Program-made: the position numbers and the translations under genes
Shown here: positions 12,532-25,059 of the stretch, in pieces
Numbering within the stretch: position 1 is the first letter of the stretch
Layout: each line of letters starts with the position of its first letter
NCBI GenBank assembly: GCA_037179385.1
Contig: CM074187.1
Location: 744,001-808,000 of the forward strand
DNA: 64,000 nt
Direction of reading: 5' to 3'
Origin: Holothuria scabra
Taxonomy: Eukaryota > Echinodermata > Holothuroidea > Aspidochirotida > Holothuriidae
The notes under the pieces: model-generated
The model's input: the letters and a program-made list of their open reading frames with translations, nothing else
What the model was told of the DNA's origin: nothing
Databases searched by the model: none

Positions 12532-15500
12532 AACATTCACAGATCCTTGAATCATGATTGAAGAGAAAAAACTTCTTGAAGAAGGGAATATACCTGACAA
12601 AACCCTTATGGTAATGTTTTAAGCAAATAAAATTCTTTGTGTAATACATTGCAAAGTATCTCCATCAGTTGTGCTTGACAAGCAGTGACAAGCTGCCACT
12701 GTTGTATACAAATATTGTGCAAACTGTATGGGCTGCACACAGTGTACAATGGAACACTGCCTGCTTTACAAATTGAGTAGGTATGGGTGTGAATGTGTCA
12801 CAAGTTGTCTATTTCAGAGGCCCACTTACTGGGCTAGATGAGCTCATCTACACATTGTGCACAAAATGAAGCACTTGGACATTTATGAAGTGGCAGTCTA
12901 TGATTGTTTGTTTAAATTATGACACTGTGACATGTTACTTGCAGGATTTGTTGTTCATCAAGTAACTGGTTGCTTGGTGTGACTAGGGCTTTTGTATGAA
13001 ATAACAATGGATGGATAGTATGAAATTACAGTACAAAACTGCCATATTTAAATTGCAATATCAGCACTGGCTATGAAGGCTAGTGCAGAGAAAACATAAA
13101 AGCAATATTATTAATGAAACATAAGCTCCCCATATAAACCCTAAGGGCCACTTAAAAATAATAGCAGGAACTTGTGTGGGCATAAGCAAATATTGAAATT
13201 ATTGCACATACAATTTCATTTAACTGAAACAAGACACAGGGAGTAAGTCCCAGCTTAAACCCTGCTACCTGAGGAATGACCTTAAACCATTTAAGACTGT
13301 CAGATCACTTATTTTCAGCACTATGTAGGTTAGCAATGAAATTAATCCATGTATCATACATGGAATTAAAAGGACCTTTCTAATTTTCCTAGAGTACAGT
13401 CATCCTGTTAAAACTTTAAGTAGAGATCATTAAATAACCAGATTGACATAAATTTGAAACAATACATTTTAACCCCAAATGTATATAAACTTTATGCATT
13501 AAGAGGTGCAACACACTCAAAGTACCCAACTACTAAGGTAGGAATTAGTTTATAGCTCAATGGGATTAGCCAATATCCTTCAAAATGTCCTCTTGCTACA
13601 TTAAATATGTGGGCTATTTCACCCTTGTAACTCCATTTTGAGGGATACTTTTTATGTTTTGGAGACTAAACGCCCTCAGCCCATGTTTAATTACTACCCT
13701 GTCAACTACATAAAGATATCCGAAAATAACTGGCAAGATTGTTGTGCAGCTCTTTGATAATTCTGCTAGATTCTCCTGTGTAGGCAAATATCTCAAATCT
13801 TACCAGTCTAGAAAAGAAAATCAGCCTTTTGCAATTATGCCATTGTTTATTAGAAAATATTAATATGATCAAGGAAATTTCATGGTATTGGAACTATGGG
13901 CAAGAGCTAAACTCTTGCAGCAAAAAAACCTTACATGACGCTAGAAGCGAATAGCAAGTTTTCGCCATCTCATGCTGGCAACTAATAATCCAGAATCTAT
14001 CAAAGAACTTCCTTTTTAGGTATCTTGAGATCAATAAAGTTAAAGGCATTCGCCCCCTTCAAAGACTATTTGCTCAATAGAGCAACAAGGTTGGTGTAAA
14101 GGGGGTTAACTGTCGCAGCTTCGCCTGAGAAAACGCCTTTTTCTCGGGCAACATTGGCTAAAATGTCCTATTCAATTCTAGCAGCATGAGACTACAATGA
14201 CTGAATTTTCTCCAACAAAAGTCACTAAGTATGTAAATTAATTTTAAATATTTCTTGGGGATAATAGCTGAATGGCCAGCTCCACTTCCATGTACTGACA
14301 TCTCAGCCACACAAACCCTTGAAGTAAGATACTACTGTAACCATCATCTGACTTCCATGCAGGCTTGTTGCCATATAAAGACATGAGATGAAAGAACTAT
14401 CCAACTTAGACCAACATCTACCCTCAATGTGCAGTGGAGTATATTCCAATGATATTAAAATACATCAAACTTATTCATAACTTAGTAATCAACACTTGTT
14501 AAAGGCACTATCAGTAACCTATTACCTTTGCTCTGCATATTTCAATTATAATAACTAGCTGATATTCCACAAGGCTAACACTTACCCCACCCCTTCTATC
14601 AAATATGCTGCTTGTATCCTAAAAATATATTGACCAGGGCATTACCTGTACATCTGTGGAACTGTTGACTGCACCATCTTTCAGTAATCCACCATGACTG
14701 GACTGAACACTTGTCAGCTCAGCAAAATGCACAAAATCCAAGGGTGTTTTTGAAGTGTCTTGGTTAACAACTACTTCTAAGCTATCAGCAAAAATAAGTA
14801 ATTCTTACAATGTATACACCATCAGGAAAATGCGAGGAAGCTCCTTTGTGCATAAAATGTGGATTCAATGTGGAACTTGACTTTTTCAATGCAACTCAAG
14901 AATTCCAAAGTTCCCATCAACACAAGGGTGTGCCCAGGATTCCCGAAAACCACGAAAAATTAACCTTATCACTAAAGGGATGACATTCGAGATCAGCCTG
15001 GACTAAATCTGGAAATGGTACAGGCCAGATTTCATATTATGTTTGCTGCCATTGAAGCAGTGTTTTTTTCAGTCGGAATGGGCACATCCCTGTGGATAGT
15101 AGCTAAACCCATACCATGCTTTGCTTACGTCAATAAATATAAACTATCTGATTAGCTGCAATTTGGCATGTTGAATACCTTTAATTTTCAAAGCTGACAG
15201 GAGTTAGGCCTATGCTATGTGCAATTTGTGATAGAAACATTGGGATATCTACTAATTTTTTCATCAGGTCAAGAAACCCTTGGGACACACATACAAATCT
15301 TCCACACATACAGTATTTGCATTTGTCTGGCAATACAACCAACAAGCAAAGCACTACAGTACATAAAAGAAGTTCAGATGAATTATTCCCTGAGCTGCTG
15401 GTCAACGTACAATTGATTGCTTCAGTTCATGGATGTCTTTTTCCCAGCTCTTTGGAGTAAATAAAGTCTACAGAGTATAAAAGAAAAGGGTTTCAAAGGG

Positions 15501-15920
15501 AATGTATAGTCACAAGAGTATTTGTCACTGGTAAGATTTGGTAAAGGCAAGATTGAGTTCATCCATAAATCAGTAATCAGGATAATCATCAACTCTGAAA
15601 AACAGAAGGATGAAGGATGCAGATAAGAGATACAACTGATGATTAAAGTGTGCTTTAAGTATGAAATTTAACAAAATATGTATTACACAGTATCGAAAAT
15701 GAATTCAAATGGTCCAGCTCCCATCACCATACAATATTCCTAAGCTGAGATATGAAATATTGAAAGTTATTCTCTCAATTTAGAATGGCAGATTCCAAAT
15801 TTATTTTTTAAGACTTGCAACATTTTTTGATGATACATAAATGTTCCATTTCAAATAATCTCACCAGTAGCATTATCTTCCCGTTCAAATGTGTTATTAA
15901 CATGTTCAAAAAATAATTTT
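12532..15920. other. gene-free stretch
   Basis: No supported exon. A small perfect hairpin (GCAAGAG...CTCTTGC) lies near 13900-13920. The 13,920-14,160 segment has more CpG than its surroundings, which may mark an old repeat. Nothing else is recognised. Confidence 0.35.
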
Positions 15921-15924
15921 ATTA

Positions 15925-16960
15925 TTCCCACAAGACCTTTGACCTCCACCATTAAAAATAGGGATCATCTTCTCACCATAATGTGCATCCAGATACCACA
16001 TGCTAAATCTATTTAAGTTTTCCAGATTATGATGTGTTAACACCTAACTGGGTTGTCATTCACATTTTGACAACCAGTAACCCTAGATAACCTTTGACCT
16101 ACATGAAAGTCAAAGATAGATAAAAAACATACATACAGACAGACAGCTATCTTGAAATATTGCATTTCATAAAGTTTTCAGTCTACAACCCCAACAAAAA
16201 ACAATAGGGACCAATCTCCTGACCATAACACATCCACATGCCAAATATGAAATCTATCCAGATTTCCTATCATGAGATACTGTGTTAAGCAGATTTCCAG
16301 ACTTTGGCCCCTGGTGACCCCAGATGACCTTTGACCTCTGCCAAGAAAAATAGGGACCATCTTCTGATTACAATGCATCCACACACAAAATATGAAATCT
16401 CTCCAAATTTCCTATCATGAGATATCATGTTAATTAGATTTTCAGACTTTGACCCCCATGACCCCAGATGACCTTTGACCTCTGCCAAAAACAATAGGGT
16501 TCATTTTCTAACTATAACACATCCACATACCAAATATGAAATCCATCCAAGTTTCCTATCTTGAGTTATTGTGCTAACAAGACTTTCAGACTTTGACCCC
16601 TGGTGACCTCAGATAACCTTTGACCTCCACCAAAAAGGATAGGGACCATCTTCTGACCATAAGGCTTCCACATACCAAATATGAAATCTACTCAAGCTTC
16701 CTCTCTTGAGATATTGTTCTAACAAGATTTTCTGACTTTGACCCCTGGTGACCCCAGATGACCTTTGACCTCAACCAAAAATTAAAGGGTCCTCCTTCTG
16801 ACTATGGGACATCCATGTACCAAGTTTGAAAACTCTCAGACATTCCTATCTTGAGATATCGTGCTAACAAGCCAAGTGTCACAAACACACACACGCTCAC
16901 ACGCACCAACACACACACACCATCATGATTGCATAGGTTTCTCTTATCATCGGAACCAAA
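15925..16960 (-). repeat. composite satellite array B (minus orientation)
   Basis: TGACCTTTGACCT-type cores recur roughly every 140-146 bp, for example near 16327, 16468, 16614 and 16756. Each is accompanied by CCAAATATGAAATC and TTTCCTATC. The right end has AAGTGTCACAAACACACAC, a CA-rich run, and the stem GGTTTC (16936) / GGAACC (16952). Degenerate first units lie at 15925-16130. This is the same family as array A in reverse orientation. Confidence 0.85.
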
Positions 16961-17314
16961 AAGGAAGTTCCAGTAAAGTATTATTTTAAGACATTTTAAT
17001 CAACTCAGATTGGATAATAATTTGTGATGTCATTTTGTACCAAATACGCAAAGTCTCTAGATTTCTTGCTTTTAGAGATGCTACTACTCCTTGCACAACA
17101 AAATATAATAACATTCTTTTACAGCTGTGAATACCTTGACTTGGTCGTATGTGTACACTATGCGATGAACAAAAACAAAAACCATTTCAGGTCAGATGTA
17201 CCTTTCTAATTTAAAAAAGAAAAACCTCCAATGTGAGTTGTAAAACAAGAATGTCACAAATTATTAAGCTATGGACAATTTGGATTATGTGAATAAATTT
17301 CAACATTTCATATC

Positions 17315-18745
17315 TTAAAGAGCCCATGAAATGACTCAATGACAACGATTTGGAGTCATTCTCTGACACTATCTATCACCAAAAAAGCATTTATTTTAAA
17401 AAATTCTGCCCCACAAAAGAGAAATGCTCAAATGAAATGGTACCCCTTTCAGCACAACAGCTGAAAAATGTAAAAGATGTAAAAAGTGCATTGAACCAAA
17501 AATGACATCATCACAGGAACCCAACTTCACAGTGTATGTATTATAATGCTATGTTTAAGTAACATTTTGCTCACAGATTGCATAGCATGAGACCGGTACT
17601 GGTCAAATAATTTCTGAATTATATCTGAAGAATGTCCCAGTATAAAGCCAAAAATAGTATATCAATCAAAATTTGAAATTCTCACTCCCAATTCCTCAAA
17701 AGAGGAAATTTATCATTATTCACTAAAGCTGTCCCATGTGTTAAGCCTATCAGTTTGAATTTTTGGTTCCAGCAGTCTAGTCAATCTATTACAAGACAGC
17801 AATTCTTCCAACCAGAAAAAGAAAATATTTCAACTCACATTCATTCAGATTGTTGAATAAGAAGACTGATATCTCACCGGGATTCCTTTGAAAGACATAC
17901 CTTCCAAGTAAAATTTGTCACAAACATTAATGTAGAAATCAACCAATGGATCTTGTACTAGCATAGACTTCAAAATGCATGAAGTTGAATTGAAGTTGAA
18001 AATATACCAAAATATCAGCTAGTCTCCTTTCCCACTATATTTACTGTTGCTTTTCTTTGAACCAAGTCAAATTGCAGCATTAGCACATGCATCCAAAACA
18101 ACACAGAACCTGTTGGTAGTATTTAAGCCACTGTGCAGAATGGTATACAGTATTGCATATGGGCCTGTGTAATGAGAGAATCACTGCTTCCTCCAGCCCA
18201 ATAAAAATAATAGTTACATAACACTGGAAGACAAATGGATGCAGTTACATCCCCCAGGAGCCTGAGGTATTTTTCTGTGTGTATAACCTCTTACCAGGGA
18301 ACTTCCAAACACTTGTACCATGTATTATAAACCAAACAATTTTCCCTGCTAGTTGGCTCAAGGAATATTGAGAAGTCACAAAACTCGATCCATCTGTTGA
18401 ACAGGGGTATTCCTAGGTGTTAAAACACCCTTTTTCAGTGTTGATTATATCAATCATTTTAGGCCATCTATACACGCAAGATTGTGTAACATCAACAGAG
18501 CAGGGTATACTGCAAGTGCACTATACAGTACACACACTGTGAAGATGGATTCCTGTGATGATGTCATTCTTGGTTCAGTGCACTTTTACATTTTTCAGCT
18601 GTTGTGCTGGAAGGGATACCATTTCACTTGAGCATTTCTCTTTTGTGGGGTGGGATTTTTTAAAATAAATGCTATTTTTGTTGATAGATAGTGTCAGAGA
18701 ATGCTCCCAAATCATTGTTACTAAGTCATTTTATGGGCTCTTTAA
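17315..18745. mobile_element. fold-back element with ~230-bp inverted arms and TTAA flanks
   Basis: The segment from 17319 (AGAGCCCATGAAATGACT) to about 17550 reappears inverted at about 18512-18741, ending AGTCATTTTATGGGCTCT. Both ends are flanked by TTAA (17315-17318 and 18742-18745). The arms share many blocks, such as TGACATCATCACAGGAA and its complement. The ~950-bp interior has no transposase frame. TTAA duplication is typical of piggyBac-type elements, so this is probably a non-autonomous relative. Confidence 0.75.
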
Positions 18746-20027
18746 CAATGGAACAAACTATGAGAATGGGATCTGAATGAAGAAGACTCACTTGCAACCT
18801 CTTAAACATTTTTTTTTTTAAATTCAAGGCACACTTAAACAAATAAGTAAAACCAAAAGTACTGACTCAGCTTGTTCAACATTTTACTTCCACCAATTAA
18901 GTTATGCAATGTTTTTCAAAGTTACACAGAGTAGTGAAGGTTTACTTCCAAAAACTTCTAAAACAAATTGTTGGAAATATTACAAACCAAAATGGAAAAT
19001 TTTGACTTCACAACCTGGTAGACAGGACAATCAAATGACAAACTGTAACTGTATGATCAGTTCCCTGATGATGTAACCTACTGAAGATAGTTTAACAAAA
19101 TACCATGCCACACATAATTACCTTTATTCAGAATACAGTAACACCAATAAACACAACTTCTACCCCCACCTAACCCCTACTACTGTCTGACACTCATTTT
19201 GCAGATACAATCCTGGCATATCCTAGAACAGGCCTGAGTTTTATGATTTCCAGGTGTGCTACAAACCACACTCCTCAGGAAATTAAGGAGTGTGGTAGGT
19301 ATTCTGTTTTATTAAACTTCAATGTGAGCATAAAACAGTACAATTAAGGTACAGTATATCCTAATATCAGAATACTTTCAATGCATGCACAGTGCCATTA
19401 GCTACTTTGCATGGAATGAATTTGATGTCAATCAAAAAGCACAACCAATTAATAATTTTGCTACCCGGTGTCAAAACTGTAGCTTGGGGTGAAAAGTGAC
19501 TGTCTTCAAAGTTGTGGGGTTGGAATCACAAAGAATATTCAAAAGTTGGATTTAAGGTGTCTTGCTTTAACAGCAAGATTTTTAAGAGAAAAGTTTAAGG
19601 GTATGTAACCACAGAAAAGGGAGGTCAGAAGTCATATAGGGTTACATCAAAATGTAGAATTTCCAAAAAACTGCCAAAATTATTATGTGTGGTGACCAGA
19701 GGCAAAAAGCAAGATTTCCCACATTTTCCATTACCAAATTTTCCTTTTGGCTAGGAATAATTAAGCCTTTGGGTTTTCTGGTTGTGAATGTCAAACAAGA
19801 AAAAAGTTTTTTACCATCACGTACATGCATGATTTAGGTCAGAGTCATTTATCTAACTGGCGGTTATGGCCAAGTCACTTGAGTATTTCCTTTGCCCACC
19901 TGCCTATACTGGCCGATCAGATAAATGACTCTCCCCTTAACTTAATTTCAAAAAATTACATCCAATTATTAGCAAATTCCAACTATGTGTGTGTCTAACA
20001 ATACTTAATGAATTCATGTAGTGTAAC
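18746..20027. other. non-coding downstream of GGACT, with two small hairpins
   Basis: This lies 3' of GGACT on the minus strand and may include its 3' UTR. It contains a CCACACTCCT / AGGAGTGTGG hairpin near 19267-19297 and a 90-bp palindromic element at 19842-19931. No exon is recognised. Confidence 0.4.
19842..19931. repeat. 90-bp palindromic mini-element
   Basis: It starts GAGTCATTTATCT and ends with the exact complement AGATAAATGACTC. Pairing continues imperfectly inward. It is a likely tiny MITE or hairpin remnant. Confidence 0.6.
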
Positions 20028-20297
20028 TTACTCTTTCTTGTATTGCAGTCCATGTTCCCCGTAGCTGTCATAACTAGCATAATGCTTTTTTTGAAACATT
20101 TCATCATTAATATGACGTATAGCATAAACCCAGCAAGATAGCACTTCCTTTGAGTTGCAATTTTCTTCAGAATGTTTTGCTGTGCCTTCTTTAACAACAT
20201 CAATTTTGACACGATCGTAATATCCGGGATAGCCTTCAAAGTAATCTAAACTACCACGCATCTTGGTATCCACTTCCCATAATTCTCCTAGAATGTT
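20028..20297 (-). CDS. GGACT: GGACT exon 2 (terminal coding exon)
   Basis: It begins after ...TTTTCGTGCAG with NILGELWEVDTKMRG, carries the catalytic-acid segment LDYFEGYPG, and ends YKKE then TAA (20028-20030). A GTAAGT overlaps the stop, but the protein end matches the family, so it is not taken as a donor. Confidence 0.87.
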   Translation of the reverse strand, partial: NILGELWEVDTKMRGSLDYFEGYPGYYDRVKIDVVKEGTAKHSEENCNSKEVLSCWVYAIRHINDEMFQKKHYASYDSYGEHGLQYKKE

Positions 20298-22145
20298 CTG
20301 CACGAAAACCAAGATAAAAAGATAATGGAATGTTATTGAATGTTACGCTGGACAGTTCCAAGTTAATGTTCCCAGAAAATTGGAAATCTCCTTGTTAACT
20401 TGTACATGTATATTTTCGACAAATTGCCTGGAAATTTCCCCCAAAATAAACTTTTTTCAAGCCTTGTAAAATTTGAAAATAGATGAGGACAAATGGTCAC
20501 TTAGTTTCTTCTATTTGTTGAAAGAAGGGCACAGATGCTATTTCAAAATGTATCAGTGTTTTTAGTCTAGTAATATGCTTGCATCAATTTATTAACTAGG
20601 GTTTGTATTGCATATCTGTGGTGGCTCATTGGTTCACCAAAAGGTTTAGCTCTGAGTGGAATTCCAGCCATACTGGCTGGCCAGCTGTGGCCAATGCTGA
20701 TAATTCTTAAGCTGGCATTAAGAGCAAACCCTAATGGACTGGCACAATATTGAAATGAAAATCCCATAGCAAAAAGCTGAAAATACATGGACCTTTTATA
20801 GAGTTGCAATGTAAAAACATCAACATTTTTATCTTGTCATTTGATGCAAAACAGGCCAAAACATTGCTAGCAAACCTTTTTGAAAGGTAGCATGTCCTCT
20901 GCAGTGTTGTACCTTTGGGGGGTTGCAAGGGTCACTAGGAATCTTCACTGGATTTTGCGAACTGCACTAAAAAAGCACTATCAGTCACAATCCTTCTTCT
21001 GAGGCTTGATTTTGGTGTCACCAGGTTCACCATCACCAAGGTTAAAAATTCCAAACTACTCAGCCTGCTAGCACCTGTCAGGTCTGGTGTTGCCACACTC
21101 TTCTTGACAGGACATGAGTGTTGTTCATAGTAGGACAAGGGAGTCGACATTTGTACCATACAGTATTTACACACTGTGCAGAAAAGGTAAATTCCACTCT
21201 AACTGTAAACATTTCCTCTACATACTCACATTTTCCAGAAATAAGACTCACCAGTCACCACCCCCTCTGATTTCCAATTTTCTCTACCAAAGATCCTTGC
21301 ATTTCAAAAGAAGAAGGGAACAATTTAACAAGAGCTCTGTAGCTCAGTATTAATCTAGAAATGAAAGTTGGAAGTGAATACTTCCAAGCAAAGATCCAAA
21401 GGGGGGAGGGGGGCCTTTACAGCCTTACTCCTCTCTTTTTGCCACATCAACAGTAAAACATATGAGAAATTACATAGCAGTGCAACTCCCACACACCCCT
21501 GCTTTCTCTTAGGTCAGCCCCCCTTTTTGGAATGTCTGAACCCACTCCTGACTTCAATCACTTAAATTCTTCTATGTTCAGAGAGAGCTATTAACTGGGG
21601 GCATACAGGACTTATCTATAACCAGAAATGACATATTGTAATTGAAGTATTAATTCTGCACGTTTAAGGTAGCTCTTGGTTCACTCTGAGTATCAAATAC
21701 ATTTCTGAAAACAAGCTACTTGTTTCATTATCAGAAAATGGTAATCAAAACATGTCAAATAAACACAGAGAATGTACAACAACACTTCTGAACAAAGATG
21801 TGCCAAAGACTGATTTTTTTTTTTTGGAGGAGAGACTACATCTGTGACGTTTTAGGAGTAGGAAAAATTAAGATTTTCTTCGAAGAAAAATGTGGTATTT
21901 TATTAAGCAATTCCTTCGGTTTGAAAAAAAAGAAGAATACTTACATGACCTTCCCCTTCCTTCTGTAGTAACAAGAATGGAATGTTTGCAGCTGTAGCAA
22001 TAACAAGAGGATACTTAGAGACAGTCCGACAACAGCAAATAAAGGTTGCTGTTCCATTTTCCGCATTGGTCATAACATCGTAGTTTGGCTGTCCTCTCTT
22101 CAAAGTACCATACACAAAGAGTAGTTCACCCTTTGCAGTTGACAT
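20028..22145 (-). CDS. GGACT: gamma-glutamylaminecyclotransferase-like (GGACT), two coding exons
   Basis: The minus-strand join of 22145-21945 and 20297-20028 gives 156 residues, close to the ~153 of human GGACT. Residues 10-21 read FVYGTLKRGQPN, the glycine-rich substrate loop of the AIG2/GGCT fold. Later features are YPLVIA, NIPFLL, GELWEVD, and LDYFEGYP with the presumed catalytic acid at Glu88. The C-terminus DSYGEHGLQYKKE aligns with the DSYDSEGPHGLRYNP end of the human enzyme. Family knowledge: the enzyme cleaves gamma-glutamyl-epsilon-lysine, freeing lysine and 5-oxoproline, in breakdown of transglutaminase cross-links. The phase-0 intron of 1.65 kb has GT/AG ends. The ATG was chosen because an acceptor-like TTTCATTAG lies two bases upstream, so a non-coding 5' exon is probable. 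GGCT-family alternatives are less likely given the length and C-terminus. Confidence 0.87.
20298..21944 (-). other. GGACT intron
   Basis: The intron has GT/AG borders and no recognised gene or repeat inside, only assorted short open frames without family features. Confidence 0.6.
21945..22145 (-). CDS. GGACT: GGACT exon 1 (start codon)
   Basis: It encodes MSTAKGELLFVYGTLKRG and on to KEGEGH, ending CAT|GTAAGT. YGTLKRGQPN is diagnostic. A candidate acceptor ends at 22148, placing two untranslated bases before the ATG. Confidence 0.85.
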
Positions 22146-22147
22146 AT

Positions 22148-23581
22148 CTAATGAAAAGGTAAATACCATTTAAAAATGAAATGAAAGATATCTCATTCAT
22201 GTCTGTTGCAATTTAGTAAGTACCCATCAAGCTGTGCATACAAGAACCTTCAATTTCAGGCGGCACAGGAATGTGTGCCTCAGGCTCATTTAACCAAGAC
22301 TTGAAATAGCAAATGGAATCAATGGCAATGACTATCGTGTCCTTACTGATTGCTTTGGTGCCCTTCTTCATTATGGTTTTTTTCTTCTTAAGCACTCTCC
22401 AATCCACAAAAGTTTTTCAAGGGTGGGACAGTGACTCCCTTTAGACCACTCCTTCAGGACAGTGACTGCAAATTACCTGGCTTTAAAAATGGTATGGCGA
22501 CAACCCTGGCCAACACATAATGTACCTGTTACACAAAAGCTGTAGAATCTGAGACAAAGGTACATGATGGTTGTAATTACTGAATCTAATGAGCAGATTT
22601 TTTGCATCTGATCATTGATGAGAGGTTTTCTGTTTTGAACAAAGTAACAATTCATTTATTGCATCAGAAAAGGTTATAAGAACATTCTTGAGAAATTTGA
22701 AGAGGTTATATTAAGTAGACTGGGCTAATCATGAGCCAATCAATTAAAATTAACCTTGTGACAATAAAAATTTGAATAAACTTGTAAAAATCAATGAAAC
22801 TTTAAGATAATATTTTGTTGTACGTCTTTTTCACTTTGCTATATTTTGGAGTTGTCTGGATTGAGCAATCCACAGAAAATGAATCTTGAAATGTAGGTGG
22901 CAGTATGTGTAGCAATTTTAAGGAAGGAATCTTGAATCAATGACTTCATGAAACAAGCAAATTAAGTCCTATAAATAGCCATATTTAAGGCAAGTTTTTG
23001 AAGTACTTATACAGAACAATGTCTTTTCTATAAAATTCTCATTTAGAGCTTCATAGAAGCACACTTTTGTCAATATTTTGGCATTTTTTGCAAATATCCA
23101 GTTGGTACTTTTGCCAAAACTTGGAAATCAAGCTATGATTAACATTTTTGCTTTTCCAAACTATGAAGACAAATAATTGGTTTGATGTTGCTTCAGGATA
23201 TGCATTGCAAGTTATTCAAACACTATAATCACATCATACCTACATGCTTTACTGGCATTAGGAAGGCATCGATCAACTCTAGTCCTTAAACAGAACCTTG
23301 AACTATGCTTAACAGCAGAACCTACTCTGTACACAGTCTTTGGCCATACAACTCACAATATTAACGCCAACCCTATGAGGGCTGAGCAAAACCTGCAAAC
23401 TCCTAGCAGTATAAAAAATCACCTGTAATTAGCATTCTTGCCAAGAATGGTGTTCATCATAACATTCAACTATCTTGACCAGTCTTTCTTCAAATGGAGG
23501 CGAGTAAGAAAGTGAAAATTGGAGGTTAAAACTGTCAATAACACTAAATTCAATTACGGGACTTAATAAGGCCAACAGCAG
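22148..23581. other. region upstream of GGACT, nothing recognised
   Basis: Probably contains the non-coding 5' intron of GGACT. No further exon could be supported. Confidence 0.35.
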
Positions 23582-23844
23582 TAAAGGCCAAGAGCAGTTG
23601 CCTTTAACTTATTTTGAAGCAACAGCTAAATATCAGGATTTTGTTCTTATTCATCTTCAACGTGTCTTTCATCACATTTTAAGACTTCAGTATTGTATAA
23701 AGGTAAAATAAGCAGTAATTACTTCTAGTAAATTTAACATTTTTGACATTTTGACATTATTGTCACTGACTCCCACCAGTCAATCATGAAACAGGACAGT
23801 GTACTACACAACTTCAAGTTGGGGTTGCTGCTCTTGCCCTATAA
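23582..23844. mobile_element. TTAA-type MITE copy 1
   Basis: The left end is AAGGCCAAGAGCAGTTGCC. The right end contains AAGTTGGGG then TTGCTGCTCTTGCCC, an inverted partner of the left. The right half closely matches, in inverse orientation, the start of the copy at 32238. No coding capacity. Confidence 0.55.
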
Positions 23845-24068
23845 GCAGTACGCATGCAGTTTGCCTGCATGGGCTTGCCGATGCAGTCACATGACAGAGT
23901 GTGAGTGTGAAAAATCCCAGTGCAGAGTAGCAATGCAAAAGTGATAAATGTCATATCTTTGTAAACCTTTGAACTGTGGAGAAAAAAATGTGCACAATTG
24001 AAGGAGGCCTTTCCTCAACAAGGTAGAAAATGACTTTTTAACCTGTTAATATGAAAATGGGATAAACC

Positions 24069-24357
24069 TTAAAGGCCCACTTCTCTCACCCCAAACAGTA
24101 CCAGTTCTCCTAACCTTCCTACTTAAGCTCCTCCCACAACAGCCTGAAATTCATGCTCATCCAGATACAATCTCAGTTTATTGCTTCAAGGTGAGGAAAG
24201 GAAAACTCAATTTATCAAAACACTCTCAGTACTGTTCATGCTGCGTAGTATAGGCTTTGGTACTCTGCAGTGTTTGAATTAGCTGTCAATCAAAGAGCTG
24301 AGGCATGCAGGCCTATAGTGTATATAGTAAGTAATCATGAGTCCATCCCTGCCTTCT
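24069..24357. mobile_element. TTAA-type MITE copy 2
   Basis: It begins TTAAAGGCCCACTTC. Read in reverse complement it aligns with the element at 34553-34855 through shared blocks such as CCAAACAGT, TTCTCC and GTTTATTGCTTCA. The right boundary is approximate. Confidence 0.5.
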
Positions 24358-24587
24358 AAACACCAATGCAGTGAGTAGATGTGTGATGTGATTGTAGTGT
24401 TGGAATAACCTGTGATGCATTCTTATTCTTCAAACAACACCAAAACCAGTTATTTGTCATCATATTATTGATGTTTCATGCAAAAATGATAGTCACAACC
24501 AGATTTTCCAGTATTAGCAAAAGTAAAAAATTTGCCCCAAAAATACTCTATGTGATAATGAGATTGTCTTTTATGAAAGTTTAAATA

Positions 24588-24632
24588 ACATAGCATGGCA
24601 TGGAATGGCATAGCATAGCATAGAATAACAGG
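24588..24632. repeat. degenerate CATAG/CATGG microsatellite
   Basis: A short run of pentamers (CATAG, CATGG, GATGG-like) repeats about nine times with substitutions. Confidence 0.6.
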
Positions 24633-25059
24633 TTAAAGGGCAGAGGAAGGGCTAAGGTCCCATAAGATGCCCTGCAGTCCAAACCCTTAAACAAGCAACT
24701 AACTCCACAGTCTGCATTTTGTTCACTCCAACACGAAGCACCAACTACTTCATGGCGTAGCAGCGAGTGCAGGCTGCACTCCCGATGCCTGGGTCAATTC
24801 ATATGGTAAACGTATAGTATACTGTGCTATACAGTACTTGCATGGCCAATGAGCAGTGTATGCATTACGTATATTGAAATAAGCATATATACAATCACAT
24901 CCAACCTGAGATTGCTACTTCCTCTGTGTGTATATGTTCCGGTCACTGATTCTAAATTAGAGCCTAAAGTATATTAAATGAAGTGGTGAAAAGTGGGGTT
25001 CATTGAAGCAATTTTGAAGCAATTTTGTTGAAATTAGGCCTATGAGCTTTAGAAACTGG

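Noticed and set aside
22213..22407. Minus-strand 64-codon frame upstream of GGACT, weakly like the frame at 3139-3414
   Set aside because: Similarity is limited to a Lys/Ala/Ile-rich stretch and is probably a low-complexity or repeat match. No splice or homology support.
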